In this document: one piece after another, positions 23,705 to 35,949 of the stretch
Layout of the letters: each line of letters begins with the position of its first letter
How positions within the stretch are numbered: the first letter of the stretch is position 1
Assembly (NCBI GenBank): GCA_033807695.1
Contig: CM066300.1
Coordinates: 3,968,001 to 4,032,000 of the forward strand
Reading direction: 5' to 3'
Source of the DNA: Daedaleopsis sinensis
Lineage: Eukaryota; Basidiomycota; Agaricomycetes; Polyporales; Polyporaceae
DNA: 64,000 bases
Made by a program: the position numbers and the translations under genes
The notes under the pieces: generated by a model
Database searches by the model: none
The model's input: the letters and a program-made list of their open reading frames with translations, nothing else
What the model was told of the DNA's origin: nothing

Positions 23705-25682
23705 CTAGACGACGGCGTAGTTTTCGACGCTGACGGTTGCGTCCTCGGAGTACACGACATCTTCGCCGCTGTCAACGCGGGTGACGGACGCGACCTTGAC
23801 TCCCGCGATGCTGCCCTGGGCGACGAAGGCCACCTTGACAGGGAAGAACACGCCCGCGTCGTCTCCGCCGACAGAGAACTCGAGGGACCCGCTGCGTTCC
23901 TCGGCGCTGATGAGGGGGACGGTCCAGTCCAGCGAATGGCTGGACGAGTTGAGTGCCCACTCCCCAGAGTGGGACGACACGGTCGGGTACGAACCGTCGC
24001 TGTGTGTCAATCACATTAGCGTTCGCACGGCGAAGGCAGGGACGACGCATGCACGCACGGCAATGGGATGGAAATCACCACGTCGTGCAGGGTTACACCC
24101 TCGTTCTCGAGCTCGTACTCGATGTTGACGTCGCACGTCCCGTCATTGGACGGAGTTGGCCAGCAGTTGACTGAAGCGAACGAGGGGCGAACAGATATGC
24201 GTCAGCGTTCAGGCCCACACTCGAGCACGTCGCATCGCGAGCTAAAAAGATCGCTCGAGCTAACTCACTCGATAGCGGGACGTATGTCTCGTCTTTGCCG
24301 GCGTATCTCCACTTCAGCACGGCGAGCGGCTGGCCGACTGGGAACGACCGCGAAGGGTCCTTGAGAGCGACAACGCGGTCCCTGTTCGCGACGAACTTTC
24401 CGACGTTCGGGTGCTGTTTGAACTGAAGCTCAGGGCCATAGGTGGCAGGCGGCGGAGCGAGAGCGAGCTTGACGCGGCCCAGAGCCGGGTCTGAGATCTG
24501 CAAGTTCATGTCTCCGCGAAGCTCAAGGTTGTTCAGGCCGCCCTCGCGCATCAGCTCGAGGCTCAAGAACTCCTTGGTGACAATGTGGACGCTGGAGACG
24601 CGAGGGTTAGAAGAGTGGACAAGGTACCGGGTTCAGTCGAAGTACGTCACCTCTCGGCGGTCACTGGAGGCAAGCTTCCCCGATCGTTTTTGGACGCAAC
24701 AGGAGCCGGCTCTGGAGTGTGCGACACAGCGGGGGTTCCAGGTACGGACATATCTTCGGAGAGCAAGGCCTCTCCACCCAGAGCATCCAGAAGAACGGAC
24801 TGTTGAGTCTTCTTGGCACCGAGCTTCATGCCACTGCCCTTGAAGGCCGGCGCACGCAGACTTGACGGGGCGGGGGACGCAGTACGAGCAGGGGTCGGGG
24901 CAGAGTACTCGCGCTGAGGTACTGCTGAGTATCCAGACATACCACCGCCAAGGTAGCTGCCGCCGGAAGGTCCACCAGCGGCGGCGCGTCTTTGCTGCTC
25001 CCGACGCTGCATCTCGAGCTGTTTTGCGCGCCGCTTGAGCTCCTCCTTCGCTTCCGCCTCTTTGTTCTATCACAACGATATCCCCAGTAAGTGCAAGGAG
25101 GGGAGCCTTCGTGTTACAACAGACGCACCCGGGAGATGATCTCTTGAATCTTCTCTTCGTGACTCTCCATCTCAAGCACGTTCCGCACCTGCATCAGGTT
25201 CACCTGCTCCCTGTATCCCAAGTTCACGATTTCGTCAAAGGCTCCCAGAAGCTCGATGTCATTCTTCAGGATCTCGCGCTGGTCCGCACTCCTGCAAAGG
25301 TCCGAGACGACACGTGCGAAGAGATGGAGGGTTTCGATGTCTTGGAGGATATTGGACGATTTGTTCGTGATGAGGAGAATATAGAGGTCTTCTAGCGGTT
25401 GAAATACATAGCGGACATCGGCTGTCTCAACAGATGTGTGTTGGGTGCCGGTCGGGATGAGTTTGGGGAAGGATGCAAGGAGAGATTCTATCCGTGTTCT
25501 GGACATCTCGCGGAATTGGCGAGAAAGCACGGCTGTATGCTCTGTCAAGGATTGTCACGAGTATCGCATGCTGCATTGACATACCTTTTCCGCCCTTCGT
25601 ACATATCGAGGCTGCGAGAACGACCTGGTGCAGAAGTTATATCGTGATGTCTTCAGCGACTGCTCGACCCGCGGCGTACCAT
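23705..25682 (-). CDS. RET2: Coatomer subunit delta (COPI, RET2)
   Basis: Delta subunit of the COPI coat, which drives Golgi-to-ER vesicle transport. The N-terminal longin-like part reads VVLAASICTKGGK, then LLSRQFREMSRTRIESLLA and VRYVFQPLEDLYILLITNKS (around 25630-25380). A charged linker (NKEAEAKEELKRRAKQLEMQ) and a Gly/Ser/Pro-rich hinge follow. The C-terminal mu-homology domain begins near ERVHIVTKEFLSLELMREGG and continues with INCWPTPSNDGTCDVNIEYE to the end at SVENYAVV. The first coding exon is only the ATG (25680-25682): the next bases are a GTACGC donor, and the acceptor CACCAG lies directly before the codon for Val2. Complete length, no disruption. Convergent with the upstream Gfd2-like gene. 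Confidence 0.95.
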
Positions 25683-26342
25683 GGCGACTAAGACAGCTCC
25701 TCTATTCGGTTATTCTCCTTCCAAGGCAGGTTCAGCACGAGTAGTAGCAGGCGAGCAAGCTCTGTCGCGGCAGAAATGAGTAAAGGGCAATTATGACACG
25801 CTAGACCCGACGTGTCTGGTATGACGGGCGCTTGGTGGATCATAGTACTGCCAGCGCCAGTTGCCGAGTCGGTGGCATCTACGAATGAGGTTAACGCGTA
25901 TATCGATATTTCCGCGATCAACTTGTAGCCTGAGAGCTTTCGGTGGACTCAGTCATACGAGCTGGAATGTGTCCAAGAAATATACAGAGTGTTGATCATG
26001 AAGGTGGCAGCTAGAACAACAGAAGTTGCGTACTAGTATACCGCGGCCCACTGCCAGTGGCATGGCAGGCTTAGCCTTACGGTACTAACCTGAGGCTTGT
26101 ACTAGGAGCTCAATGAAAGAATGAAGTTTTGAATGTGTGTCTCACCGGTAGAAAACCAAGTAAAGTCACCTGATAACCTGTAACTAGCGTTACAGTCAAA
26201 CTTGAAGACTCAGAACTCAGCGAAATATATTGACAACGCAAATCTGTGGAGATCGTAGGCTCGTTTCATTACTTATATTCTTCCTTCGCATTCTACCATT
26301 CGCGCATGACAGTTATACATGGTTTACCACTCGCACAGGTCT
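25683..26342. other. Intergenic, 0.66 kb
   Basis: Upstream of coatomer delta and downstream of the aldo-keto reductase. AT-richer, no open frame of note, no recognisable element. Likely promoter of the coatomer gene and 3' end of the reductase. Confidence 0.5.
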
Positions 26343-28406
26343 TCATGCAAAGATAGGGTTGATTCGCCCGAACTTGTCCAGCGGGGGTCTGCCGTACGAT
26401 GTCTACATACGGAATTGTCAATCACGCAACCAATAGGAAGACTAGCGGTAAAAAAGGACCCACGTAAGGAGTGGGGCTGTTGTCCAGAATCTTCTCAATC
26501 CTCGCCATGATCTCCGGTGTCAGCTTGGGGATCACGTCCAACGCCTTCAGGTTGTCGAGGAGCTGCTCCGGCTTCGAGGCACCCAGAATGACAGTACTGG
26601 TGTTCGGGTTCACGGCCAGCCACGCCAGAGCCAGGTGGGTGACACTGCATCCGAGTTCTGACAAAATACCGGCGGAAGATTACCATCAGTATGTGCGAAT
26701 GCGTGCGAAGCCATGAATGAATGCGAGAGAAGGAGCTACCCCTACTGACGTGCAACGCTTACCTTTCTCGGCGAGCTCGGTCAGGACTTTCACCTTCTCG
26801 ATCTCCTTCTTGCCTTCGTCGCTCTGGAGCTTTGCGAGGCGCTCCTTGAAAAAGTCCGCATGGACCGCATATCTGGAGTCCGCGGGGATGCCGTTGTTGT
26901 ACTGCGGTCCCGTGCGCCATTCAACCACCTTGCCGCATGCAAAGACAGGAGAAGACTCGGGCATACCTTGCCAGTCAGAAGTCCCCTCGCCAGGGGCGAG
27001 TAGACAGTCGTTCCGATGGAATACTTCCGGTAGAGCGGCCTGCGGGGTCACGTCCATGTGCACGAAGGTTCAGAGACTGTGATGAAGTGGAGGCCTGAGA
27101 GGAAGGCACACTCACGCGTACTCCTTCTCTGGACGCTCACGCCAGAACATGCTGCGTGTCGTGTCAGATCGAGCAGCGGGCAGGCCGTATCATGCCACGT
27201 ACTGGTGCTGGCATTGTTCTGCGATGGGAGCGATGAGCCCGAGCTTCGATGCGACATCTAGAAGATAGCAGGAGCGTGAAGGTGAGCCCGGTCATGTCAC
27301 GGAGAATCAGTATGCAGAATCCCATACGCACGGTAGGCTTCTTCGATCTCTTGAGCGCTCCACTCCGACGTCGCCCAGTAGAACGCCTGGAAACAGGTCA
27401 GGACGTCGAGGTTGTGAGATGCATGCGCTAATTATGGGAAGAATGCATCCGCTCTCCCCTCACGCCGTAGTTCGAGAATGTGCGGGAGGCGAATAACCGC
27501 TAGTGGAATGCACGTACCCAGCCCTGATCAATCACATAGTTGAAGGCGCGAACTATCTCCTCCATCGGCACTAGAGGATGCCATCGTGGGGCAGCGTGAG
27601 GCAGGGCATCGACGGTGATTTCGGGAGGGAGAGATGGATACATACCCGTATGGTCAGGGCGATGCGCGAAAATGACATCTACGTATTCCATCTGAAGGCG
27701 TTCGAGGCACTTTTTGGTTCCCTCAATGATGCTGTTTCCGCCGGTGAGCATGAACCATCCGTGAGTTTCACATCGGGAGCTTACTGTTTCCTAGACAGGC
27801 CCATGTCGTTCGGCCCACTACCACCCCAGAATATCTTGGTCGTGATAACAAGATCGGATCGCTTCACATCAAGCTCTTTGAAAATGCGGCCCCTGGAATA
27901 TATTGTTCAACACCTCAATTCCTCGATCCGAATGGACACTTACATCTCAATCTCCGCCTGGCCTTTGGCGTATCCCTCTGCGGTATCAAACCTATTCCAA
28001 GCAAGGTCAGAATCAGTGCCACAATGAACCCAAAATCACGTACATGTTGATACCATTTTCGAGAGCGATCTTGATGATATCCTGTGTTGTCAATCGTGCC
28101 AACCATTCAATACAGACTCCAAATTGACAGCCCACATGATCTGCAGGCACATGGTGGAGCATACCTTAACAGGATCGCCATGGACGGTCTCGCCGTAGGT
28201 CAGCCCTGCATAAGCGACGTCAGGCTTCACACTTAAACTCCACAGCACGCGGAAGCCACTTCTGTGAGCGCGACAGAATGGCCCACCGACAGAGGCAAGA
28301 GTTAGTCTGTGCACGTACATGCTCCCAGTGACAGGACGGGAACCCGCAGGCCGCTCGGGCCCAGCCTCCTGAATGGCATGTTCTTTGGCTCGTACACGAA
28401 TGACAT
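26343..28406 (-). CDS. Aldo-keto reductase, voltage-gated K+ channel beta-subunit-like
   Basis: NADPH-dependent oxidoreductase of the AKR6/Kv-beta type, cytosolic. The start ATG 28406 gives [20 protein letters not shown], the usual start of basidiomycete members. Exons then yield [33 protein letters not shown] (catalytic Asp and Tyr), the catalytic lysine in [24 protein letters not shown] (His position), [38 protein letters not shown] and [20 protein letters not shown] (cofactor binding). At the 3' end the frame after NSPTPY runs into intron. A donor GTGGGT and an acceptor ending in TATGTAG join it to [19 protein letters not shown] with stop at 26343. At least eight introns. Physiological substrate not predictable. 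Confidence 0.93.
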
Positions 28407-29340
28407 CCTGACGTGTTTCTCCGGTTCGATGAATGCAGGTGATCTTGATGCGCTCGGGTCCAGACTGAGGAAGTCGCAGTCGTCTACCAGCTAGCTTGCA
28501 GGCGTCAGAGATTGAATTGCGGATGCGTGAAGGTTGCTAATAGGATCCAAAGTCGGATCTTGTACCTCTGGAAACCGATGGTGGCGTAGACGGATCCCTG
28601 CAGAAGGTGTGCGGTGTGCGCCGGGAGCTGCGTGCGTGCGATATTTGTGTGTGCTTTTATATCGCCCGTCGCCCGGGAATAGTAAAGAGGATATCATACT
28701 AGCATCCGGCCCGGATTGGATGATTAGATGAGGATATGGCTAAGTTCACTACTCACGATCATTGCTCAGTCAGCTTCGCACAGTATGGATTCAGGCTGTT
28801 CTCAGGTACTTGGGAAAGTGACTGTGCAAGGTTGGTTCATCTGGAGAATAGGGAAATGGATGCTACTATTCATGCCGTCACCGGCGCAAGAAAGAGTTTG
28901 TGGCTGAAGGAGGGCTCCTGGCGCATGTTCCTGAACTGCAGGTCTTCTATATAGTAAGTATTTATAGAGATACCTGCAGTGCTGTTCAAATCCAAGTCAC
29001 TGGCGATGCACATTTCAACGGCCTGGAGAACTCAAGTTGTGGCGCAGCTGATGACTCACATAGTAACCAAGAAGCAGAGGACGCTTCTAGCAGCGACTTG
29101 TTGAACCGCATTCAGCATTGGAATAGATAGCTTGCTATACGATTTGCCCGACGAGACATAAGTATGAGAGGAGAAGGCCAAATGCCGCAAAGATGACGAA
29201 GCTCAATAGACGCCTATTGGCGCACTCGTGAGAAACCAGCTTTCCTAATCTGGACAGCTACGCCTCGTTCCGTGGCGTGCCACCGCCACTTGTGCACTTC
29301 AACTTAATCGCCATTGTCGTTGGTCGAACACGCTTCAGCC
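28407..29340. other. Divergent intergenic region, 0.93 kb
   Basis: Upstream of the aldo-keto reductase (leftward) and the fasciclin gene (rightward). Short open frames on both strands lack motifs; I see no gene. Confidence 0.5.
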
Positions 29341-30151
29341 ATGCGTCTACAGCTTCTTTCTCTTCTAGTCCTGCCCTTCTTGGTTTCAGCCTCTTCAGAC
29401 GAACAGATGGTTCTATCCTCATCGCAAGACGCACAGCCATTCGTTCCGGCCATGAACTCCGGCAAGCCATCTCTTGCGGATTTACTCACCATAGAGTCTT
29501 CCGCATCAATCTTCTTTTCATATGCACGAGAAGTCGCGCTCAGCCAGCTCCTCACCGATTCCAATGCTCGGAGTACCATCCTCGTACCGACGAACAAAGC
29601 CGTGATCGCACTCCCCAGAAAGCCGTGAGTACTCAGCCTGCGGTTCTGCCGTGTACCCACGAGCTGACTGCTCGGCATCCCTGGGTGTATAGTCATGAAG
29701 GCCCCACACCCGTGGACGACGGGGTCATTCTCTCCGAGGCGGAGTTTGACAATATGTCAAAGCAGAATGTTGAGCGTTGGGTGTCGGCGCACATTATCCC
29801 GGTAAGTACCACCGTTCACAACGCATCTCGTCGCCAAGTGCTGAGCCGAACGGCATCGAAAGAAGTACCCCATTTCCCTATCATCGGAGGCGGAGTACGA
29901 GACGCTGCTCGCAGGCAAGAACATCAGTTTTGCCTTGGATGACGGCGAGACCAGCACGCCGGAATGGAGGCGTGTCCTCGTCGACGGGTCTATGCGCTTG
30001 ACCGGGGTGAAGGAGGTAAGCACCTCTGCACTCATGCCGCGATCCCGGGCATTCGGCGCGTTGAAAGTCATGGCTCATGACCGACTGTTCTCCCGCGCAG
30101 GCGTCCAACGGGGTCCTGTACATCCTCGATGGTACAATCACCTTCGATTAG
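29341..30151 (+). CDS. Secreted fasciclin (FAS1) domain protein
   Basis: Four exons by eye (29341-29624, 29693-29801, 29863-30015, 30101-30151), giving 198 residues. The N-terminus MRLQLLSLLVLPFLVSASS is a clear signal peptide. One FAS1 domain follows: SLADLLTIESSASIFFSYAR, LLTDSNARSTILVPTNKAVI (the H1 region, with TILVPTNKA), NVERWVSAHIIP (H2-like) and ASNGVLYILDGTITFD at the C-terminus (NGVLYILD is the conserved last strand). Family role: extracellular or cell-surface adhesion. No GPI signal is visible because the protein stops right after the domain. It is small for the group, which usually has one or more 140-residue domains plus a tail. Confidence 0.9.
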
Positions 30152-33100
30152 GTTCTGGTCCCACTCCGGTCTGTCACTTGTCTACCGCGCCGCCCACCTG
30201 TAACACTACTTCCACAACCTGTAATATTACCGACCGCACTATCAGCACCATACCCAAGCGTCTCGCCCATCCCAGTCCGCAGTTCTTCGGGATGCTCTTA
30301 CCTGCGATGAACCACTAGCGTTACAGGTTCCTGAAAATTGTGAAAGCGGTGACAACATCGCAAGATCACAGCCTGGGCTTCATGCATCCTTGGACACATG
30401 CCGTGACTTGGAAATGCAAATTTACGACCACGGCGCAGTTCCTGACGGGTCTTTGTTCGCATTCCGATGTTTGCGGGAGCAAGAGCGTTGTTCGCAGAGA
30501 CGCTCGATCTCGATAGAACGTCAAGGACCCTGTCGACACGTTATATTCTGTCAACCATTGGTATGTCTCCAGGGACCCGAGGACGCCAGGCGACCCGTTC
30601 ACGTACGCTCCTAGCCACAGACGCTTGGCTAAACACAGATATTTTGTGGTCGAACATTCCGGATGGCGAACTGCTCGGCTGTGCCGTGGCACAACCCCGA
30701 TACGCATTCTGGAATAGCTCACCCGAGCTTTCGTATCGGTCACCACGATGCTGGGCGTGAGTGTTGAGTTGAATGCCCCCGGTGAGCATTTATCTGCTTC
30801 CCGAACGTCCATTTTTCCGGGTCTTCCAGGCTATGACGACCTTGAGCTGAGAAGGTCTGTTATCATGAACGTTATTCCTGGACACGAAGTTTCCAGGTTT
30901 GAAAAGGAGAAAAGACAGTCCGGTTCACGTGACTGTGGAACCCCGACCCCTGGCACCGGTTAGCGTCGTCTGTGCCGGCTTCTCGGGTGTTGTTTCGGTT
31001 GCCGGTGTACTGTAGTACGTATGTAGTAGTTGTCTGATTCGCTGGTTTCAAAAGACTGCTCGCTGCGCGGCGGTGTCGGAATGGGACAGGCAAGACGGCC
31101 GAAGCGCGGCCTGAACGAAAATTGTCACAGGTTAGTTCGTACGCCGATCGTACCCGTGTTGGTGGCTGATCACGCGGCGAAATATGGATGCTTCAAGTTC
31201 CAGTGGTGGAAAGGAACGGTGTGAATTGTATTAGCAGATGGGATGGTTGGGTGCGCGGTTGTCTGCGAGTGGACAGGCGAGAACGCAGCCGTTCGTAGCG
31301 GTTCGTGCGAGTCCGTTGTGGTACAGACAGTCAGCCTGGCTGTGTCGTTGAAGGTCGTCGAAGCAGGTGGGGAAGGGCGGTTTTTTGGGCGCGAGGTGGT
31401 TGTTTACAAAGGTGCTCCGACGCGGTGGTCTGCATAGGCTACGATACTGACTTGGACATTGCAGAGCTTGTTCTGCGTTGGGGTTCGGAACGACATTCGC
31501 AAGCATTCCCTCGTAGAGGCGTCTGTTGGTCAGAAGTTGTTGGTACGTCTGTGAGTAGGTCACCCCGGGTCCCGATAGTGGAAATCTGACGAGAACTGAA
31601 CTGTTAACTTCGACGGTGTCGCTCCACATTAGGGCGTAAGTCGTACGGTGAACGGGTCGTTTCACTCGGTCTCGCGCGGTGGTGCCACGGCCTTTTGCGC
31701 ATGATTTTCTTGTCGGTGTCACTGAAACGTGCACTGTAAGTCGTGAACTGAGGTTACACCGGTACAGAAACTGAATGCGATTTTGTGTCTGGTTAGGGAT
31801 TTTTCTCCCTTGCTGTGGGGGCGCAGCTTAGGGACTGCTGCGTCCCCGGCGGTTGTTCGGAGCCCTCATCCTTCACTCTCGCTCGAGCTTTCTCTCGGCC
31901 TCCCGCTTTACATGCGCGAATCCGAGCGGCATCTGCTGCGCGGTCAGTTGCGTCGCTTGGTAGGAGTACTCGTTCGGGAGTCGGTACCGTCTGGTTGTGG
32001 TGATGTGGTATCGTTGTGTGGCACTGCGGGGCTTCGAGGAAAGCATCTTGGCGCGACGGGTAGCGATATGAACACGTCGATTGGCAATTCGCGAGATGTG
32101 AGTCGGACGCTGTACTAGTCAACTGTCGTCTAACGTCGACAACACGGATTCCGTATATCCACCGGACAGATGGAATGAACGCATTCAACGTTCGGATGCT
32201 TATCCAGGTACATTCGTTCGTGGCGATGTCCGGCAGTGGCGTGCTGATGCCTTAGACCTTTCAATTGCGGAAGGAGTATTCCAAACTCCGTTGTAACGTC
32301 GCAGTCTGGGCGTTGGAGGTATTCGGTGCGTGGCTTCCATTTGTTGCAGTATCTCCCGTTCTTTGTTCACTCGCACATTCCTCTTTGCCGGAGGCCGCTC
32401 GATATCCGATTCCAGGAAGGTGACACCGAGCATGCCTCTACGCACAGCCCGAGTGTTTGCGGTGACTTCCGTACTGTGCTTGAGACATGTTATGAGGTGA
32501 GAGGTATCCGTTTTACTCTTTCCCCGGCCTCGGATACTCTCCAGTCGCTGCCTCGGTTGAAGAAAATACGGATAACCGTCGAAGTCGACAAGAGAGACCC
32601 CTCCAGTGTAGACTCCCTCCGACCACCATCCCGAGTACCGGCCGAGACCCGATGTATTCTCTTGCGAGCGGTCAAGAACGATATCCGCAGGATCCATCTG
32701 CTAATCCCGACCAGGCGCAATACGCGTGTGATTGGAGGAATGGACTCGAGTCACCGTCTAGCGCAGCCGCGTACGTGTTTCACATGACGCTCGGCTGTGG
32801 CGAGAGTTTCTGACAGTAAGGCGACGGTCTCGGTTCTTAATAGCAGTTGGCGCTGTGATGGACCGGGCGGGTTGTAAGTGTCCACTTTTGCGCCTCTTGA
32901 CCAAAGCGCTGATGTGTAGATTCGCGGACTGTAGTGGTGGCATGAATACGTCCGGGTGTGTTCGGCGGGAGTACCTCGGAGGTCACCATGGGTATGGGGA
33001 TGTGTCGTAAGTGATGGTCCGAGAGTTTGTCGTTCTTGCCGTCTTACGAGGACCTTTGTAGTCCGAACCCGTCGCAGCAGTATACCGACAACTCGCCTGG

Positions 33101-33167
33101 TCGCGGCTTGGAGTGTGCATGTGCTTCATGGTGAGTGGGGAGCTTGTCAGTGCGGTGTTCAACGCTT
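30152..33167. other. Gene-poor stretch, 3.0 kb, left edge of the accessory island
   Basis: No gene called. Several open frames of 100-170 codons occur on both strands (31231-31734 and 32200-32697 on the minus strand), none with a recognised domain. The minus-strand frame from 32697 (MDPADIVLDRSQENTSGLGR) followed near 32330-32230 by GRYCNKWKPRTEYLQRPDCD in another frame is weakly reminiscent of the exon order in genes C and D, but too diverged to annotate. Confidence 0.4.
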
Positions 33168-33770
33168 ATGGCTAGAGGGGATCGCAAATGGGTCCCGTTT
33201 GGCAGTTACCAACAAGCACAATACAACTCGTATGGCTTCTCCGGATTTCAGGGTCGGAGCTGTCAGTTATGCCTTGAATCGTGCTGTCCGTCACGGTCAA
33301 GCGCACCTCTCAACTTCCCCCTAGACGTCCTCCTGCCAATTACCCCCTCGTCGGACATCTGCTACGGCGAGATTCCGCGAGGCGCGGTGTCGTCTGTGCC
33401 CGGCATGGGTCCGAGTCATTGCAGCGAGTTGCCTTCGGCGTCCGTCCGTTGTGAATGGACCGACGAATGCGACGTATGTTTGGATGACACCTCCCCCTCG
33501 GGCATCGCGCGCCATCTCAAGTGCTGCCACGATGTTGTTGTGCATGGCAACCGCGATCGTGGACTGTGCCGTTGGGGAGGCGGCTGCGGGAAAGATATGT
33601 TCCCGTCCAGTCTTGGGAAACACATTGCTGAGTGTCACCTGCATAATCTGAAGAAGCGGTGCCCTTACTGTGGGGTTGAATACGCCCGCGTCGACTCTCT
33701 CGCACGGCACATGAAAAAATCGTGCACGGAGATGGTGCGGGAAGGCAATTCGACGAGCGGAGGATGAACA
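33168..33770 (+). CDS. C2H2-type zinc-finger protein (three fingers)
   Basis: About 200 codons in a single exon from ATG 33168 (MARGDRKWVPFGSYQQAQYN). An in-frame GTG 33 nt upstream is not a eukaryotic start. The C-terminal half has three successive finger-like units: C-EWTDE-C ... ARHLKCCH (around 33450-33530), LCRWGGGCGKDMFPSSLGKH with IAECH (around 33560-33640), and RCPYCGVEYARVDSLARHMK ending KKSC, a C2HC finger (around 33655-33725). This arrangement (CxWxGCGK ... SLGKHI ... CPYCG) is common in Agaricomycete proteins presumed to be DNA-binding regulators. The N-terminal half is Ser/Pro-rich without motif. An upstream 5' exon is possible. Nothing in the neighbourhood indicates its targets. 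Confidence 0.65.
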
Positions 33771-34200
33771 GGTGCGTACTTTTGAAGACAAGGGCTTCGT
33801 GTAACTTTCGGAGTGGCTGACGCATCGCGGCATATAGGTGGTTACCGGCGGTTTGAGCCGATACGTAGTTGTGTCTGCTTTCCGATTCGTGCTGAGCTTG
33901 ACCCAATTTATCACTTCGTCCTATTGTCCACGGATTCTCTCGCGGTGTAGGCCCATCGTCGAGTTACAATGCATAGTGGTCTCGCGAAATACATGCTGAT
34001 GTACACAACAAACATTTATGATGAACTGCCGGGTCGACCACTGTATATCTCGTGTGGACGAGGACCGCGGTATGTGATGACGACGCGGCGGTGGATTTCG
34101 CGAAGTGTGATCGGTGGCGGTAGAAGGGGCGATGTACATTGCAAAGAAGCGCACGGAGAGTACGGGTCTACATGCCGGGGTTGAGCACCTGACTGGGTTA
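33771..34200. other. Intergenic, 0.43 kb
   Basis: Between the convergent zinc-finger gene and gene A. No open frame of note. Confidence 0.5.
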
Positions 34201-34994
34201 TTAGTATATGCTATACTTTGCGTGCAGAAGAGGATGGCGCACCGGAAGGCGTTGCCCTATGAGCCAGCTTTCGCGGAGCCATAAGTCGGAAGTGGGTCGA
34301 ATGACGTGCGTGCTCGCGAGAGACATCGAGCTCTCTCTACCGCTGCTAGAGTTCCATGCGTCAACATGATGTGCACAGAGCGGGACATATCGTGCGGAAA
34401 ATCGATGGCATACCTGGGTGAAGGTGAGCTCTCTTGTTGCGCGAACCACAGTAGCCTGAGTTGAGTTGCGCTGATGTCTTCGTGTTGCGCCGCGGGACCG
34501 TCGTTTGGGATGTAGAAATCGGTGCAATCGATGAGAGGTAGGCGTCGCGAGTCGGGCAATTTCCGTCCTTGTAGTAAGCGGAAGACGCGGACGGAGAGTG
34601 GTAGGTGGAATGTTACGCCCGGGACATAACGGATGCTGACGTGTGCGAATGATACGGTCGCTCGTGCGTCGGGGAGGGTTTTGACTAGGAATGTGACGAC
34701 GTGCTGCTCGATGGCTAGAATACCCGAGACGGACCCGAGCACGCGGGGGTTGGTGGCGCACAATGCAATGTGCGGCGCACCTGGCCCAGGCTCTAAGGGA
34801 TACACGGGGTAGAGGGCCACGGTGTTGCCTATCGCCAAGGCTTGTGTGGGTTTCGCTATGACGGTGTAAGACATGACTGGACGGTGGTCCCCGTTGCTCC
34901 CTGCTGGGACGCCGTAGACCTCGGTTGATCCTGCGACCAGCAAAGCGAATACGTCGACCGCGGGCTGTGCACGGAATGGGGCGAGTATGCGCAT
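34201..34994 (-). CDS. Unknown protein A of the duplicated two-gene module
   Basis: Unrecognised. Two exons (34994-34414 and 34342-34201) give 240 residues starting MRILAPFRAQPAVDVFALLV. Donor GTATGC follows the CACCCAG end of exon 1; acceptor is ACTCTAGCAG. The protein is beta-rich by composition, with SYTVIAKPTQALAIGNTVAL, VLGSVSGILAIEQHVVTFLV, VSIRYVPGVTFHLPLSVRVF and LPLIDCTDFYIPNDG, ending WLIGQRLPVRHPLL. It matches gene B (39620-40390) in order, length (240 versus 243 residues) and second-exon size (142 versus 141 nt). The pattern of alternating strands with G-V-x-G and Asp-Cys near the end could be a small beta-barrel such as an OB fold, which is only a guess. It lies downstream of gene C on the same strand. 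An additional upstream exon cannot be excluded. Confidence 0.55.
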
Positions 34995-35949
34995 GCGAGT
35001 TGTTCTGGGGCGTATGCTAGTGCGGCGCTCTCCACACTCGGGGTCTTGGCTAGTTGGACATCGTGCTCGGTTTGTGCCGGCTGGGAAGGTATAATCACGA
35101 ATCGGCAGACTTCTGGACGGCGGATGGTAGCGGTGTACACCCCATGTTTGATGTCCTCGGGATCATCGATTGCCAGGTCGGGTGGTGTTGGATGTACTGC
35201 CGTTCGTTTTCTTTGGGTACCTGATGCGTGATCGGTAAGGGAGGTTTCCCGGCCTCTCCCATGCTCGAAGTCTGTTCCGAGAGCGGTGTTTCCAAACGGG
35301 AAGTCTAGAAACGACACGATTGTCAGGAACACGAATGCGTATGTAGCATGTTTCTGCTTCACCGCAGGACTGTGCGGCCGATTGCGTCGGCGGAGAGTTT
35401 GGTCGTACCTGTACATCGCGGCGGGTGTCTTCGGAATGCGCCGGGATCTTTGGATGCGGCACATGTGTGGGCGTGTGCCGTCGTCTTTGTTCGATGGTAC
35501 AACTTTGATTACTCCCGACGCCGGCATGAATAATGTCGTAGAAGGTTTGCGCGTGGATTGCGAAGTGGCGAAGGTGTCAACGAGTGTACGTGGTTCTCTA
35601 TTGTCTGCTGACTGTGGTGGGAAACCCATTCTGTCGGGTTTGCATGCCATCTGTGGGCTGTTAGCGGCCATGATCGACAGTGAATGTAGCGGGGTTTTAA
35701 TAACACTGACAAACTGACGAGGCAGTATAGTGGCGAGATCGATGCGCGATACATGTGATATTCGTGGGAGTTTGGATCGAAGGACATTTGGCGGTGAGGG
35801 AGCGGCTGAGCGCCGGGCGCCACTGACCTAGCAGTAGCGCACGTCGGTAAAGGTCGTGTTGCAAGATATGGTTAACATTGCGTTGGACATTGTGATCACG
35901 TAGGGTTCTCTACGATGCGGGGCCATGAAGAAGGCTACATGGAATGCGT
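34995..35949. other. Region between genes A and C, 0.95 kb
   Basis: A minus-strand open frame (35671-34856) and a plus-strand one (35286-35717) overlap here, both without recognised motifs. Part of the minus frame (PEVCRFVIIPSQPAQTEHDV) might be an upstream exon of gene A, but no clear splice junction links it. Not called. Confidence 0.4.

Noticed and set aside
35286..35717. Plus-strand frame of 143 codons with hydrophobic stretches
   Set aside because: No motif, overlaps an equally open minus-strand frame, and lies in a gap between two minus-strand genes; coding potential undecided, so not called.
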